DNA of 64,000 nucleotides, taken from positions 1,897,451 through 1,961,450 of the forward strand of contig NC_015672.1 of assembly GCF_000218625.1 (NCBI RefSeq), given 5' to 3'. This document shows positions 34,344-46,112 of the stretch, in pieces. The stretch comes from Flexistipes sinusarabici DSM 4947. Lineage in GTDB: Bacteria > Chrysiogenota > Deferribacteres > Deferribacterales > Flexistipitaceae. The position numbers and the translations under genes were made by a program. The notes beneath the pieces are model-generated. The model worked only from the letters and a program-made list of their open reading frames with translations. It was not told the DNA's origin and searched no databases. Every line of letters begins with the position of its first letter. Positions within the stretch are counted from its first letter, which is position 1.

Positions 34344-35894
34344 TTACTCCCATTCAATGGTTGCCGGCGGTTTGGAACTGATATCGTAAACAACCCTGTT
34401 AATCCCCTGGACTTCGTTAATAATTCTGTTTGATATAGATCCCAGAACCTCATAAGGAATCCTTGACCAATCGGCAGTCATACCGTCAACACTGGAAACA
34501 GCTCTGAATGCAAGGACATTTTCATATGTTCTGTTATCTCCCATAACTCCCACCGACTGAACAGGAAGCAATACGGAAAATGCCTGCCATATTTCATTGT
34601 AAAGACCGGCCCCTTTTATTTCATTTATAGCTATGGCATCTGCCAGCCTCAGTATCGCAAGTCTGTCCTCAGTAACCTCTCCTAAAATTCTGATAGCAAG
34701 CCCCGGTCCCGGAAACGGGTGGCGCATAATCATCTTTTCGGGGATTCCCAGCTCAAGACCTACTTTCCTCACCTCGTCCTTAAACAGTTCCCTGAGCGGT
34801 TCAATGAGACTGAAATTCATCCTTTCCGGCAGCCCCCCTACATTGTGGTGTGTTTTTATAGTGGCAGAGGGACCCTTAAATGAAACAGATTCTATAACAT
34901 CAGGGTAAAGAGTACCCTGTGCCAGAAATTCAAACGGGCCGTGTTTTACAGCTTCCTCTTCAAAAACTTCAATAAAAGTATTTCCAATCTTTTTCCGCTT
35001 TTCTTCGGGATCGGTTACACCTTTCAAAACATTTAGGAACCGTTTTCTTGCATCCACATGGACAAGATTTATACTGAAACTGTCTCTGAAAGTTTTTACC
35101 ACATCATCGGCTTCACCTTTACGGAGAAGACCGTTATCCACAAACACACATGTAAGGTTGCTTCCTATTGCTTCATGCAAAAGTACGGCAACTACTGATG
35201 AATCCACCCCTCCGCTCAAAGCGCATAAAACCCTTTTATCTCCAACTATTTCGCGTATTTTATCAATCTCGGTGTGGATAAAATTACCGGAAGTCCATAT
35301 CTGCTTGCAGCCGCAGATATCAACAACAAAGTTTCTGAAAATTTCACTACCCTTAGGAGTATGAACAACTTCCGGATGAAACTGGATAGCATAAAAAGGC
35401 CTGGAAATATGTTTCATAGCTGCAATCGGTGCATTTTTCGTATAACCTATCACAGAAAAGTTCTCAGGCATACTGTCAAGTTTATCTCCATGGCTCATCC
35501 AAACCGTAATTTTATCCTCGGAGGAAACCCCCCTGAACAAATCTGTATCATTATTTATATGCAGTTCGCTTCTGCCGTATTCTCTTTCAGCTGACCGGGA
35601 AACAACTCCCCCGAAGTGTTTACATATAATCTGCATCCCATAGCAGATACCCAGCACAGGAACCCCCATATCGAAAATCCTTTCGTCAACCTGAGGGGAA
35701 TCCTCTGCATAAACACTCCCCGGCCCCCCAGAGAGGATAATACCCTTGGGCTCAAACTCCTCTATTTTGTTGAAATCTACGGTACAGGGGTGTATTTCAC
35801 AGTAAACACGCGCCTCTCTTATCCTTCTCGCTATCAACTGTGTATACTGGGAACCGAAATCCAGTATCAGAATCTTTTCGTCATGAATATTCAT
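34344..35894 (-). CDS. guaA: GMP synthase (glutamine-hydrolysing)
   Basis: 516 residues; amidates XMP to GMP. The class I glutaminase domain (1-190) has the nucleophile in LGICYGMQ (about 82) and FHPEVVHT. The PP-loop ATPase has [12 protein letters not shown] (about 224). The C-terminal dimerisation domain ends PPATIEWE, the invariant GuaA tail. AAGGTGG precedes the ATG. It lies 27 nt after guaB in the same direction, so the two guanine-nucleotide steps are co-transcribed. Confidence 0.98.
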   Translation of the reverse strand: MNIHDEKILILDFGSQYTQLIARRIREARVYCEIHPCTVDFNKIEEFEPKGIILSGGPGSVYAEDSPQVDERIFDMGVPVLGICYGMQIICKHFGGVVSRSAEREYGRSELHINNDTDLFRGVSSEDKITVWMSHGDKLDSMPENFSVIGYTKNAPIAAMKHISRPFYAIQFHPEVVHTPKGSEIFRNFVVDICGCKQIWTSGNFIHTEIDKIREIVGDKRVLCALSGGVDSSVVAVLLHEAIGSNLTCVFVDNGLLRKGEADDVVKTFRDSFSINLVHVDARKRFLNVLKGVTDPEEKRKKIGNTFIEVFEEEAVKHGPFEFLAQGTLYPDVIESVSFKGPSATIKTHHNVGGLPERMNFSLIEPLRELFKDEVRKVGLELGIPEKMIMRHPFPGPGLAIRILGEVTEDRLAILRLADAIAINEIKGAGLYNEIWQAFSVLLPVQSVGVMGDNRTYENVLAFRAVSSVDGMTADWSRIPYEVLGSISNRIINEVQGINRVVYDISSKPPATIEWE

Positions 35895-35921
35895 TTACCA
35901 CCTTCTGCTTTCTAACTTTCG

Positions 35922-37535
<1,614 letters not shown>

Positions 37536-38354
37536 TCAAAGTCCCCAGTCTCTACTGTAACGGAAATCAACGCCCACAGTCCTGTCGCTGACTTTGGCAA
37601 CCACAGGCAGACAGCGCTTAAACTGATTTGCTTTTATCCTTCTGGTGACTTCATCTATAAATTTCTCATCAAAACCCATACGTATCAATTCTTTTTTATT
37701 TTTTCTTTTATCAATCATTTCAAACAGCAGCTTATCAACGTCCCTATAAGAAAAACCAAGCTCTCCCTCATCCGTTTGGTCCTGCCACAAATCTGCTGTT
37801 GGATGTTTTTCAATCACTTCTTTCGGAATTCCCATATACTCAGCCAAACCCCAAACTTGCGTTTTATACAGATCACCCACAGGATTCAAAGCTGAAGCCA
37901 TATCACCATACCATGTACCGTAACCCAGCAGGAGCTCTGTTTTATTGCTTGTTCCCAGGACAAGAGCACCATGTGCTGCTGATAAATCAAAAAGTGTAAC
38001 CATCCTCATTCTTGCACATACATTCCCGAATCTCACATTGCCTATATAATGGTCAAAAACATTGAGATACGCAACTGCATATGGGGAAATATCTATTACT
38101 TCACAGTTGATACCCAGAAATCCAGCAACTTTTTTCGCATCTTCAAGGCTTTTTGAGCTGCTGGTTTTATAAGGAAGACAGTATGCAAAAACATGATCCT
38201 TGCCCAAAGCTTCTACCGCCAGAGCAGCGGAAAGAGCCGAGTCAACCCCACCGCTCAATCCTATCACAAGGTTATTAAGACCTGTTTTCTCCGTTTCCTC
38301 TTTCAAAAAATTAACAAGAACTTCTTTTAATATCTGATAGCTTACATTCATCAT
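37536..38354 (-). CDS. nadE: NAD+ synthetase (synthetase domain only)
   Basis: A 272-residue enzyme that adenylates and amidates nicotinate adenine dinucleotide to NAD+. The PP-loop is VIGLSGGVDSALSAALA (about 27-43). TSNKTELLLGYGTWYGDMASALNP and HPTADLWQDQTDEGELGFSY are NadE signatures. It lacks the N-terminal glutaminase of large NadE forms. It starts 4 nt after the nitrilase gene, which may supply ammonia from glutamine. Confidence 0.94.
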   Translation of the reverse strand: MMNVSYQILKEVLVNFLKEETEKTGLNNLVIGLSGGVDSALSAALAVEALGKDHVFAYCLPYKTSSSKSLEDAKKVAGFLGINCEVIDISPYAVAYLNVFDHYIGNVRFGNVCARMRMVTLFDLSAAHGALVLGTSNKTELLLGYGTWYGDMASALNPVGDLYKTQVWGLAEYMGIPKEVIEKHPTADLWQDQTDEGELGFSYRDVDKLLFEMIDKRKNKKELIRMGFDEKFIDEVTRRIKANQFKRCLPVVAKVSDRTVGVDFRYSRDWGL

Positions 38355-38358
38355 CCGC

Positions 38359-39189
38359 TCATCTTTGTGTCATATTGGTTCTATATGAAATCCTTAATTT
38401 ATCCTTTAACACTAAAGGGTTTTTTATTCTTTCCTGTCTGATATTGTCTCTATCCAGCTTTACAATGCATTTATCTTCTTTGAGAAAAGGCAGACTGCAT
38501 TCGATACTTCCTCCTGCTTTATAAATCTTCGATCCGCCCCAAAAAGTAACACCCTCCTCAACTCCCGCTCTGTTAACAAAAACAACGGTACTTGTCATGT
38601 TAGTGGAAATATATCCGCAGGTATAATCCCATACTTTCTCGGCATAAAAACCGCTTTCTCCAATTCCTCTTAAAGGGCTTCCCGCCGGGATAAAAACCAT
38701 ATCAACATTATTTTCAGCTATATGCAAAAGGGAATCTGCATGGAGTGCATCTTCACATATCAGAATAGAACCCCTGAAAAATTTCGTATCGAAAAAAGTG
38801 AATGAGCTACCTTCAGAAAAATACCTTTTTTCATCAAAAAGCCCGTAAGCCGGGAGAAAGACTTTTTTGTGAATACTGAGAATCTCACCCTGTTCAGCGT
38901 ATGCAGCCGCATTGTAAAAACATCCGGGCTGTTCTTCATATACAAAACCGAAAACAATTGAGATATAGTTGGAATACTCTTTTATCCGACGGATAATTTC
39001 TGAATTAAGATCCATGGCCACATCGCTCACTGCATCCCTCAAATCATAGCCGGTCATTGAGAGTTCGGGGAAAATCACGACATTACAGCGTGCGGACACT
39101 GCTTCTTCAATTATCTGATAATGCTTTTCCGCATTTTTCTCAGGAGATGCAAGATAAGGCTTAAACTGGCTGATCATAAGTTTCAGCAT
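38359..39189 (-). CDS. Nitrilase-superfamily amidohydrolase, probable glutaminase partner of NadE
   Basis: 276 residues from ATG 39189, which closely follows the moaC stop and has GGGAAG upstream. The catalytic triad is visible: E42 (FPELSMTGYD), K108/K109 (IHKKVFLPAYG) and C145 (ILICEDALH). LPAYGLFDEKRYF is close to the glutaminase domain of glutamine-dependent NAD synthetases. With NadE encoded directly downstream as a bare synthetase, the pair looks like a split version of that enzyme. A free amidase role cannot be excluded. Confidence 0.8.
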   Translation of the reverse strand: MLKLMISQFKPYLASPEKNAEKHYQIIEEAVSARCNVVIFPELSMTGYDLRDAVSDVAMDLNSEIIRRIKEYSNYISIVFGFVYEEQPGCFYNAAAYAEQGEILSIHKKVFLPAYGLFDEKRYFSEGSSFTFFDTKFFRGSILICEDALHADSLLHIAENNVDMVFIPAGSPLRGIGESGFYAEKVWDYTCGYISTNMTSTVVFVNRAGVEEGVTFWGGSKIYKAGGSIECSLPFLKEDKCIVKLDRDNIRQERIKNPLVLKDKLRISYRTNMTQR

Positions 39190-39190
39190 A

Positions 39191-39667
39191 TCATTCTTCC
39201 CTTCTATAAGTTCCGCTTTTACCACCGCTTTTTTCAATTAATCTAATATCAGAAATTACCATATCTTTGTCAACAGCTTTACACATATCATAAATGGTCA
39301 ATGCTGCCACACCGACACCTGTCAGAGCCTCCATTTCAACACCGGTACGCCCTGCAAGTTTTACTTTTACATCGATTCGGATTCTTGACTTATCTATTTC
39401 AGGGGCAAAATCAACATCCACAGCAGTTACATTCAATGGATGGCACATGGGTATCAGATCCCCGGTCTTTTTAACAGCCATAATAGCAGCTACTCTGGCC
39501 ACTTCAAAAACTGCCCCTTTTTCTACATTCCCGGATAAAATAAGCTCCAGCGTGGAGCTCTTCATATAAATATAACCGGATGCGTAAGCCTCCCTACGGG
39601 TAGTACTTTTGGATGTTACATCAACCATTTTACTTCTGCCGTGTTTATCCATGTGACTTAACGACAT
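39191..39667 (-). CDS. moaC: Cyclic pyranopterin monophosphate synthase MoaC
   Basis: 158 residues; second step of molybdenum cofactor synthesis. MVDVTSKSTTRREA, the active-site segment LIPMCHPLNVTAVDV and VEMEALTGVGVAALTIYDMCKAVDK are diagnostic, the last including the catalytic Asp/Lys. AAGGAGT precedes the ATG. The cofactor could serve the molybdopterin oxidoreductase at 20,880. No other moa gene is in the window. Confidence 0.96.
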   Translation of the reverse strand: MSLSHMDKHGRSKMVDVTSKSTTRREAYASGYIYMKSSTLELILSGNVEKGAVFEVARVAAIMAVKKTGDLIPMCHPLNVTAVDVDFAPEIDKSRIRIDVKVKLAGRTGVEMEALTGVGVAALTIYDMCKAVDKDMVISDIRLIEKSGGKSGTYRREE

Positions 39668-39677
39668 CGTTAACTCC

Positions 39678-40454
39678 TTACTTTACAATAGGATATTTTG
39701 AAAAAATTTCAGAAATATCCGATGTTGTTTTAATATAATTCCAGACCTCACCGCGAAAATCCTTCACCTTTTCAAAATTGACTCTCTCTCTATTAAAGCT
39801 AAATTCGGCATATTTTTTAAAACTTCCGTTATTCTCAGACGGATTTGAAAAAACATCAATATGAAAATTTTTATAAGGAGAATTTATAAGCTTAAAAAAC
39901 ACAACTTCCATAAAATACCTAAGTTCTTTTGCAAAGGGATTGGACATATTGTCTGAAACAACCCTTTCCCTTTTTTTCTCGGTTGTATATATAAGCTCCA
40001 GTTTAACCGTACCATCCTCAATTTGAAGCTTTTTATATTTAAAAACCGGAACAATTCCTTCTTTATCAAAATAATCAGATTCAGTCATATTGAGATTAAA
40101 TCTGTCTATAAAATTTTGTACATTCAAAGAAAGTTTTTTGTCAAAATATGAGCTGCTTTTCGAACTCCCTCCAAGAGTGTCTTTAAAGCTGATATCCTTT
40201 TTCAGCGCATAACCGCTTCTGACATTGTTAACTTTCACCTTGTACCATTTCCCCTGCTCTCCAATCACTATTATTTTTGCACCTTCATAAAAGGTTCTTA
40301 TTCTTCTTGCGTCTAAGTCAGGTTTGTCTCTGACATATACTACATTTGCCGTTATGACCCCCAGCGATTCCACAAAAGCACCGGCTTTTTCTTCACAGAA
40401 ACCGTTAAATATAAAAACAGCAAAAAGAATGACCAGGATAGATATTTTTTTAAA
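39678..40454 (-). CDS. Secreted SH3b-domain protein of unknown function
   Basis: 258 residues from ATG 40454, which overlaps the last codons of ychF. A Sec signal (about 1-20, ending NGFCEE) suggests export; the Cys at 19 could also make it a lipoprotein, though the lipobox is poor. A bacterial SH3 domain spans about 25-90 (ANVVYVRDKPDLDARRIRTF, GKWYKVKVNNVRSGYALKKDI), a fold often binding cell wall. The C-terminal 150 residues are not recognised. Confidence 0.75.
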   Translation of the reverse strand, partial: FKKISILVILFAVFIFNGFCEEKAGAFVESLGVITANVVYVRDKPDLDARRIRTFYEGAKIIVIGEQGKWYKVKVNNVRSGYALKKDISFKDTLGGSSKSSSYFDKKLSLNVQNFIDRFNLNMTESDYFDKEGIVPVFKYKKLQIEDGTVKLELIYTTEKKRERVVSDNMSNPFAKELRYFMEVVFFKLINSPYKNFHIDVFSNPSENNGSFKKYAEFSFNRERVNFEKVKDFRGEVWNYIKTTSDISEIFSKYPIVK

Positions 40455-41541
40455 CATTGAACCTAAAATATATAATATCTCCATCTTTTACAATATACTC
40501 TTTGCCCTCAAGTCTCATTTTGCCTGCTTCTTTAATTTTCTGGAGTGATTTATATTCTTTAAATATGTCGAAGCTGCAAACTTCAGCTCTTATAAACCCT
40601 CTGCTGATGTCAGAATGAATCTTACCCGCAGCATCCACAGCCTTTGTGTTCTTTTTTATTGTCCAGGCTTTCACTTCCTTTTCCCCTGCTGTAAAGAAAG
40701 TAATTAAATCAAGAAGTTCATAACCACCTGCTATAACCTTCTCCAGACCGGATTTTTCAAGACCCATTTCGTTAAGAAATTCGTTTTTTTCCTCTTCATC
40801 CAGTTCGGCAATCTCCGCTTCAAGTTTGCAGGAGATTTTCACACATCCGGCATTTTCCTTTTCTGCTACCTTTTTCAATTGACTTACATAATCATTGTCG
40901 ATAGCAAGCCCATCTTCATCGACATTTGCCACGTAAAGCACCGGCTTTACAGTAAGAAGATTAAATTCCTTGATATACTTCATATCATCGCCGCTTACAA
41001 TATTTCTCAGCTGTACCCCTTCTGCAGCTTTATTGTATATTTTCTCCAAAACATCCGATTTGATTTTCAGTTCCTTATCTCCGCTTTTCGCGGATTTTTT
41101 TACCTTTGTCAGAGCTTTTTCCAGAACATCAAGATCTGCCAGCAAAAGCTCCATGTTTATAACTTCCACATCACCAATCGGATCAACTTTACCGCTTACA
41201 TGGCTTATATCCGTCTCATCGAAACACCTGACAATATGAACAATTGCATCCACTTCCCTGATGTTGCTCAGAAATTTGTTGCCCAGCCCTTCTCCTTTAC
41301 TGGCATCTTTCACCAAACCGGCGATATCCACAAATTCAATGGTAGTGGCAACAGTGCTTTTCGGTTTTATACAATCGCTTATAAAATCAAGTCTTTCATC
41401 CGGTACTTCAACAATACCGATATTGGGATCTATCGTGCAAAAAGGATAATTGGCACTTTCCGCTCCCGCTTTAGTCAATGCATTAAATAATGTTGATTTG
41501 CCTACATTCGGCAATCCTACTATACCACAATTGAATCCCAT
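40450..41541 (-). CDS. ychF: Redox-regulated ATPase YchF (Obg-family)
   Basis: 363 residues. G1 is GLPNVGKSTLFNAL (about 9-22), G3 DIAGLVKDASKGEGLGNKFL, and the G4 position reads NVDE rather than NKxD, the change that gives YchF its ATP preference. A coiled coil (about 130-165) and a C-terminal TGS domain (about 278-361, ending DGDIIYFRFNV) follow. It binds ribosomes and acts in translation or stress control. Confidence 0.97.
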   Translation of the reverse strand: MGFNCGIVGLPNVGKSTLFNALTKAGAESANYPFCTIDPNIGIVEVPDERLDFISDCIKPKSTVATTIEFVDIAGLVKDASKGEGLGNKFLSNIREVDAIVHIVRCFDETDISHVSGKVDPIGDVEVINMELLLADLDVLEKALTKVKKSAKSGDKELKIKSDVLEKIYNKAAEGVQLRNIVSGDDMKYIKEFNLLTVKPVLYVANVDEDGLAIDNDYVSQLKKVAEKENAGCVKISCKLEAEIAELDEEEKNEFLNEMGLEKSGLEKVIAGGYELLDLITFFTAGEKEVKAWTIKKNTKAVDAAGKIHSDISRGFIRAEVCSFDIFKEYKSLQKIKEAGKMRLEGKEYIVKDGDIIYFRFNV

Positions 41542-41620
41542 CTGTAATCCCTCAGCTTATTCTATTCTCGCATTAAATTAAAATACACCCCAATAGTGTA
41601 TTTTTTATCTTAGTAAAAAA

Positions 41621-41638
41621 GGGCAGCCTCAGCTGCCC
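41621..41638 (-). terminator. Intrinsic terminator of hppA
   Basis: GGGCAGC and GCTGCCC pair around CTCA, flanked by A- and T-runs on both sides, so it would work in both directions. It lies 9 nt after the hppA stop and separates hppA from ychF. Confidence 0.85.
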
Positions 41639-41646
41639 TTTTTGTT

Positions 41647-43665
41647 TTATAATAATGGAGCTATTATAAGCGAAACTATACTCATAAGTTTAATTAGTAT
41701 GTTCATGGCAGGTCCGCACGTATCTTTGAACGGATCACCAACAGTGTCGCCGGTAACAGCAGCTTTATGAGCTTCTCCGCCTTTTGCCTCTCCTTCAACT
41801 TCTCCGGCTTCTATAAACTTCTTGGCATTATCCCAGGCACCGCCGGCATTAGCCATAAGCAAAGCCAGAAGGACACCGGCCAATGTAGCTCCTGCAAGCA
41901 TACCGCCCAAAGCTTCTTTGCCTATTCCAAAGCCTATAATAATAGGAGAAATAACTGCCACCAAACCGGGAAGGACCATTTCCTTCAGAGCAGCTGTTGT
42001 CGATATATCCACGCATGTTTTAGGATCCGGCTTCACACCCTCTTTTCCTTCCAGTAGCCCCGGAATATCTTTAAACTGTCTTCTGATTTCCTCCACCATT
42101 TGACCTGCAGCTTTACCAACAGAAGTCATTGTCAGAGAAGCCACAAGGAACGGTATAAAACCGCCCACAAAAAGACCTATAACAACTTTTGGCTGAATAA
42201 GGTTTATTTCCGTCAATCCTGCACTGCTGCTGTAAGCTGCAAAGAGAGCCAAAGCGGTCAAAGCAGCAGAACCGATTGCAAAACCTTTACCAACTGCTGC
42301 AGTTGTATTACCTATGGAGTCAAGATTGTCAGTAATATCTCTGACATCTTTGCCCAATCCGGCCATTTCAGAGATGCCCCCTGCATTATCAGCCACCGGT
42401 CCGTAAGCATCAACAGTCATTGTAACACCAACAGTCGCCAGCATACCGACTGCTGCAATACCTATACCATAGAGCCCAGCCTGTGCATTGGCCACAAATA
42501 TTGCAAGACATATCATGGCAAGGGGCAGAACAACGCTCTCAAGACCCACTGCAAAACCCTGTATAATGTTTGTGGCAGGACCGGTCTTGGATGCATTGGC
42601 TATTTTAAAAACAGGCTTGGATGAAGTGTAATACTCGGTGATAAGACCAATCACAATACCGGCCACTGTTCCAAACAGCACAGCCCAGAATACACCAATG
42701 CTAATCTGAAAAGCTGTAATAGCGAAGAAAGCTCCAACTAAAAACACCCCCGCACCTATAAACGTAGAGTACCTGAGCGCAGACGCCGGTGCCGAACCGC
42801 TCAGTGCTTTCATGGAAAAAACACCAATCAGTGAAGCTATAAGACCTATAATTGCGAAAAGTACAGGAAGAAACATAAGGTTCATTGTCAGACCTGCACC
42901 GCCGAGTTTTGCCAGAAGGGCCGGACTTGCAGTTGCCGCAATAGCAATTGTGGCAATCATGGAACCGACATATGATTCAAAAATATCAGCACCCATTCCG
43001 GCAATATCACCTACATTATCACCTACATTGTCAGCAATTACACCTGGATTCCTGGGATCATCTTCAGGGATACCGGCTTCAACCTTACCTACAAGATCGG
43101 CACCCACGTCCGCGGCTTTCGTGTAAATACCGCCGCCTATTCTTGCAAAAAGAGCTATAGAGGATGCACCCATTGCAAATCCGTTTATATTCTTCGCTGT
43201 TTCGGGATCACCATAAATTAGAAAGAAAATTCCCACACCAAGAAGACCCAAACTTGCAACAGCCAGCCCCATAACAGCTCCGCCGTTGTAGGAAATGAAC
43301 AGGGCTGATGCCATACCTTCCGATCTGGCAGCTTCACTCGTTCTTACATTAGCTTTTGTTGCTGCTTTCATACCTATAAAACCGGCTAAAGCCGAACAAA
43401 CAGCACCACTAATAAAAGCTATACCGGTGCTGAATCCGAGCCCGTCAGCAAACAGCATCAGAACAAACACTACAGCTACAAATACAGCCAGAATCTTATA
43501 CTCTCTTGAGAGAAAAGTCATCGCACCCTCATGAATCATATCAGCAATCTCTTTCATAAGATTAGTGCCTTCCGGCTGCCTTTTAATATAATTATAAATC
43601 ACCACGGCCACTATCAGGCCTACCGCCCCCAGTATCGGAGCAAAAATACTCAATGCTGAAGCCAT
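41647..43665 (-). CDS. hppA: Membrane-bound ion-pumping pyrophosphatase (K+-dependent type)
   Basis: 672 residues, about 16 membrane helices. It couples pyrophosphate hydrolysis to H+ or Na+ export across the inner membrane. The substrate site is [22 protein letters not shown] followed by [20 protein letters not shown] carries Ala where K+-independent enzymes have Lys, so it should be the K+-activated class. Whether it pumps Na+ or H+ cannot be read with certainty. [15 protein letters not shown] is the second metal site. Pyrophosphate from the neighbouring prs and guaA reactions would be typical substrate. Confidence 0.96.
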   Translation of the reverse strand: MASALSIFAPILGAVGLIVAVVIYNYIKRQPEGTNLMKEIADMIHEGAMTFLSREYKILAVFVAVVFVLMLFADGLGFSTGIAFISGAVCSALAGFIGMKAATKANVRTSEAARSEGMASALFISYNGGAVMGLAVASLGLLGVGIFFLIYGDPETAKNINGFAMGASSIALFARIGGGIYTKAADVGADLVGKVEAGIPEDDPRNPGVIADNVGDNVGDIAGMGADIFESYVGSMIATIAIAATASPALLAKLGGAGLTMNLMFLPVLFAIIGLIASLIGVFSMKALSGSAPASALRYSTFIGAGVFLVGAFFAITAFQISIGVFWAVLFGTVAGIVIGLITEYYTSSKPVFKIANASKTGPATNIIQGFAVGLESVVLPLAMICLAIFVANAQAGLYGIGIAAVGMLATVGVTMTVDAYGPVADNAGGISEMAGLGKDVRDITDNLDSIGNTTAAVGKGFAIGSAALTALALFAAYSSSAGLTEINLIQPKVVIGLFVGGFIPFLVASLTMTSVGKAAGQMVEEIRRQFKDIPGLLEGKEGVKPDPKTCVDISTTAALKEMVLPGLVAVISPIIIGFGIGKEALGGMLAGATLAGVLLALLMANAGGAWDNAKKFIEAGEVEGEAKGGEAHKAAVTGDTVGDPFKDTCGPAMNILIKLMSIVSLIIAPLL

Positions 43666-43668
43666 TTT

Positions 43669-44259
43669 TTAGTCCTCCTTTTTTGTTATATTTTTGTTAT
43701 TAAACTTCGTCATAGCGGAAACAACACCCTCCTTTATAAAACAAGAAACGGCATTTTTGCACAAATCCACAAATTCTTCAATATTTTTACTCTCTGTCGG
43801 GGTAAATTTTCCCAAAACATAATCAGAAACAGCAATATTGGGATTCTCAGGTCTGCCAATACCCATTTTGGCTCTGATAAAGTCCTCACCGCCAAGACAT
43901 GCAATTATAGAAATCAGTCCTTTGTGACCGGCGGAAGAACCACCTTTTTTAATTTTAAGTTTGCCGAACGGAAGATCAATATCGTCGTAAATCACAAGAA
44001 TATTCTCCAGTTTAATGTCATAGTAAAAAGCAAGTGCAGCCACAGCTTTGCCACTGAGATTCATATATGTCTGTGGTTTTTGAATGAAAACTTTTTTCCC
44101 GTCAACAACAAAATCACCGTAATCCGAATAAAAACCGCCCCTGATATCAACATTGTAATGAGAAATAAGGGCGTCTGCCGCCATAAAGCCAATATTATGG
44201 CGGGTGTTTCTGTATTTCATACCGGGATTACCCAGCCCTACTACGAGAATTTTGTCCAT
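43669..44259 (-). CDS. pth: Peptidyl-tRNA hydrolase
   Basis: A 196-residue enzyme releasing peptides from prematurely dropped peptidyl-tRNA. LVVGLGNPGMKYRNTRHNIGF holds N11 and catalytic H21. MNLSGKAVAALAFYY and VIYDDIDLPFGKLKIKKGGSSAGHKGL are family motifs. The ATG follows the prs stop directly (TAAATG). In many bacteria rplY (ribosomal L25/Ctc) sits between prs and pth; it is absent here. Confidence 0.97.
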   Translation of the reverse strand: MDKILVVGLGNPGMKYRNTRHNIGFMAADALISHYNVDIRGGFYSDYGDFVVDGKKVFIQKPQTYMNLSGKAVAALAFYYDIKLENILVIYDDIDLPFGKLKIKKGGSSAGHKGLISIIACLGGEDFIRAKMGIGRPENPNIAVSDYVLGKFTPTESKNIEEFVDLCKNAVSCFIKEGVVSAMTKFNNKNITKKED

Positions 44260-45216
44260 TTACTGTTCTGTTTTATATTTAAAAAGAGAGCTGATACTTT
44301 CCTTATTGAAAATTCGAAGTATCGACTCTGCAAACAACTCACCGGTTTTTAAAACCTTAAACTTTGAAATGGTGCTTTTCTCTTTGGACAGCTCTATAGT
44401 ATCACATAAAATCACTTCTTCTAAAGGGCTTGAAAGAATACGCTCCACTGCAGGTCCGCTGAGTACACCGTGCGTAGCTGCAGCCCTGACAGATTTGGCT
44501 CCGTGTTCCATAACTGTAGAGGCAGCCTGTGAAAGTGTACCTGCAGTATCTATCATATCATCAATAATTATCACATGCTTGTCATTAACATCCCCTATCA
44601 CATGCATTGCTTTGGCTACATTGGGTCCCATCCGCCTTTTATCTATAATAGCTAAGGAACTTTCCAGCGTCTTGGCATATATGCGCGCTCTCGGCACTCC
44701 GCCTGCATCGGGAGAGACAACCACATAGTCTTTTCCGTACATATTCTTGTTAATGAAATATTCGGAAAGGATAGGGGTTGCATAAAGGTTATCCACCGGG
44801 ATATCAAAGAATCCCTGTATCTGGCCGGCATGCAGATCCATAGTAACAAGTCTGTCGATGCCTGAGGTTGTAAGCAGATCTGCAATCAGTTTTGCAGTAA
44901 TCGGCACCCTGGGCTCCACTGTCCTGTCCTGCCTTGCATACCCGAAATAAGGGATAACCGCCGTTATACTGCTGGCCGATGCCCTTTTCAGGGCATCCAC
45001 CATAATCATAAGCTCCATAAGATGAGCTTCAGCCGGTTGATTCGTGGATTGGATGACAAAGACATCCCTGCCTCTGACACTTTCGTTAATCTTGACAAAA
45101 ATCTCCCCGTCACCAAACTTGGTAACTGTAGCATCCCCAAGTCTCATCCCGAGTTTCTTGACAACATCCTGGGCAAGCTTTTGATTTGAATTGCCTGAAA
45201 ATACCAAAAAGTCCAT
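44260..45216 (-). CDS. prs: Ribose-phosphate pyrophosphokinase
   Basis: 318 residues; makes PRPP from ribose 5-phosphate and ATP for nucleotide, NAD, His and Trp synthesis. Class I features: FGDGEIFVKINESVRGRDVFVIQS, YARQDR, the divalent-metal and phosphate loop VVSPDAGGVPRA, and the PRPP site VIIIDDMIDTAGTL. It follows ispE by 11 nt, the common ispE-prs-pth order. Confidence 0.98.
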   Translation of the reverse strand: MDFLVFSGNSNQKLAQDVVKKLGMRLGDATVTKFGDGEIFVKINESVRGRDVFVIQSTNQPAEAHLMELMIMVDALKRASASSITAVIPYFGYARQDRTVEPRVPITAKLIADLLTTSGIDRLVTMDLHAGQIQGFFDIPVDNLYATPILSEYFINKNMYGKDYVVVSPDAGGVPRARIYAKTLESSLAIIDKRRMGPNVAKAMHVIGDVNDKHVIIIDDMIDTAGTLSQAASTVMEHGAKSVRAAATHGVLSGPAVERILSSPLEEVILCDTIELSKEKSTISKFKVLKTGELFAESILRIFNKESISSLFKYKTEQ

Positions 45217-45227
45217 TCGGATCTCCT

Positions 45228-46073
45228 TTAAATTACGTTATTTATATTCTCAGTTTTATAAACAAAATAGCTTTTATTAAATATTTTAAAATAATCATAC
45301 GCTTTATTCAAATATTTCTTTGACGAGTAAATTCCAAACACAGTAGCACCGCTTCCGGAAAGCAGCGCAGCGTCAGCATTAAGAGTCAGCATCTTTTCTT
45401 TTATCAAATACGTCTCAGGATATTTTTTAAACACAACATTTTGCAAACCGTTATCAACGGAGTCCAGAACATCTGTGTAATTTAAAACGGGATGCATATT
45501 ACTGACGGTATTATAAGGTGTCAACGTTAAATTTTTATCCGAATAAACACTGGATGTGGAAATAGTTACAGGGGGTTTCACCAGCAAGACGTAAAAGGAT
45601 GGAAGCACTGCTGTTTTATCCACTATTTCGCCTCTGCCTCTGACAAAAGCCGGCTGATTGTACAGGAAAAAAACGGTATCCGAACCCACCTTTGACATAA
45701 TGTCAACCTTTTCATCAAAACTCATTTTAAGGCTGAAAATCTCATTAAGTATTTGCAAGAAAGCAGCTGCATTGCTGCTCCCCCCACCCAGACCTGCTCC
45801 TGAAGGAATGTTTTTGTATAAACAGACATCAACCAGATGTTTGAGATTATATTTTTTTTGTACCAGAGCGAACGTCTTTGAAATTATATTGTTTTCATCA
45901 ACCGGAATAGTTTTATCATTACAGGTTATCCGAAACTGCCTGCTTTTTTGGACTTTAAGCAGGTCGAAAAGATTAACAGGGCTCATCAACGATTCAATAT
46001 TGTGAAAACCGTCCTGTCTTTTGTTCAGAATTTTCAAAAACAGATTGACTTTAGCATAAGCTCTTATCAGCAT
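45228..46073 (-). CDS. ispE: 4-diphosphocytidyl-2-C-methyl-D-erythritol kinase
   Basis: A 281-residue GHMP kinase of the MEP isoprenoid pathway. RAYAKVNLFLKI has the catalytic Lys (about 8), PSGAGLGGGSSNAAAFL (about 90-106) is the ATP loop with the active Asp region ahead, and LLSGSGATVFGIY (about 238) is motif 3. Presence of ispE shows isoprenoids are made by the MEP route. Confidence 0.95.
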   Translation of the reverse strand: MLIRAYAKVNLFLKILNKRQDGFHNIESLMSPVNLFDLLKVQKSRQFRITCNDKTIPVDENNIISKTFALVQKKYNLKHLVDVCLYKNIPSGAGLGGGSSNAAAFLQILNEIFSLKMSFDEKVDIMSKVGSDTVFFLYNQPAFVRGRGEIVDKTAVLPSFYVLLVKPPVTISTSSVYSDKNLTLTPYNTVSNMHPVLNYTDVLDSVDNGLQNVVFKKYPETYLIKEKMLTLNADAALLSGSGATVFGIYSSKKYLNKAYDYFKIFNKSYFVYKTENINNVI

Positions 46074-46112
46074 TTGACCACCGGATGTTTATATTGTTAA
46101 AAAATGTCCTGA

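Noticed and set aside
42100-43534. Several plus-strand frames of 70-170 codons opposite hppA
   Set aside because: Antisense shadows of a strongly conserved gene; no start signals or plausible protein composition.
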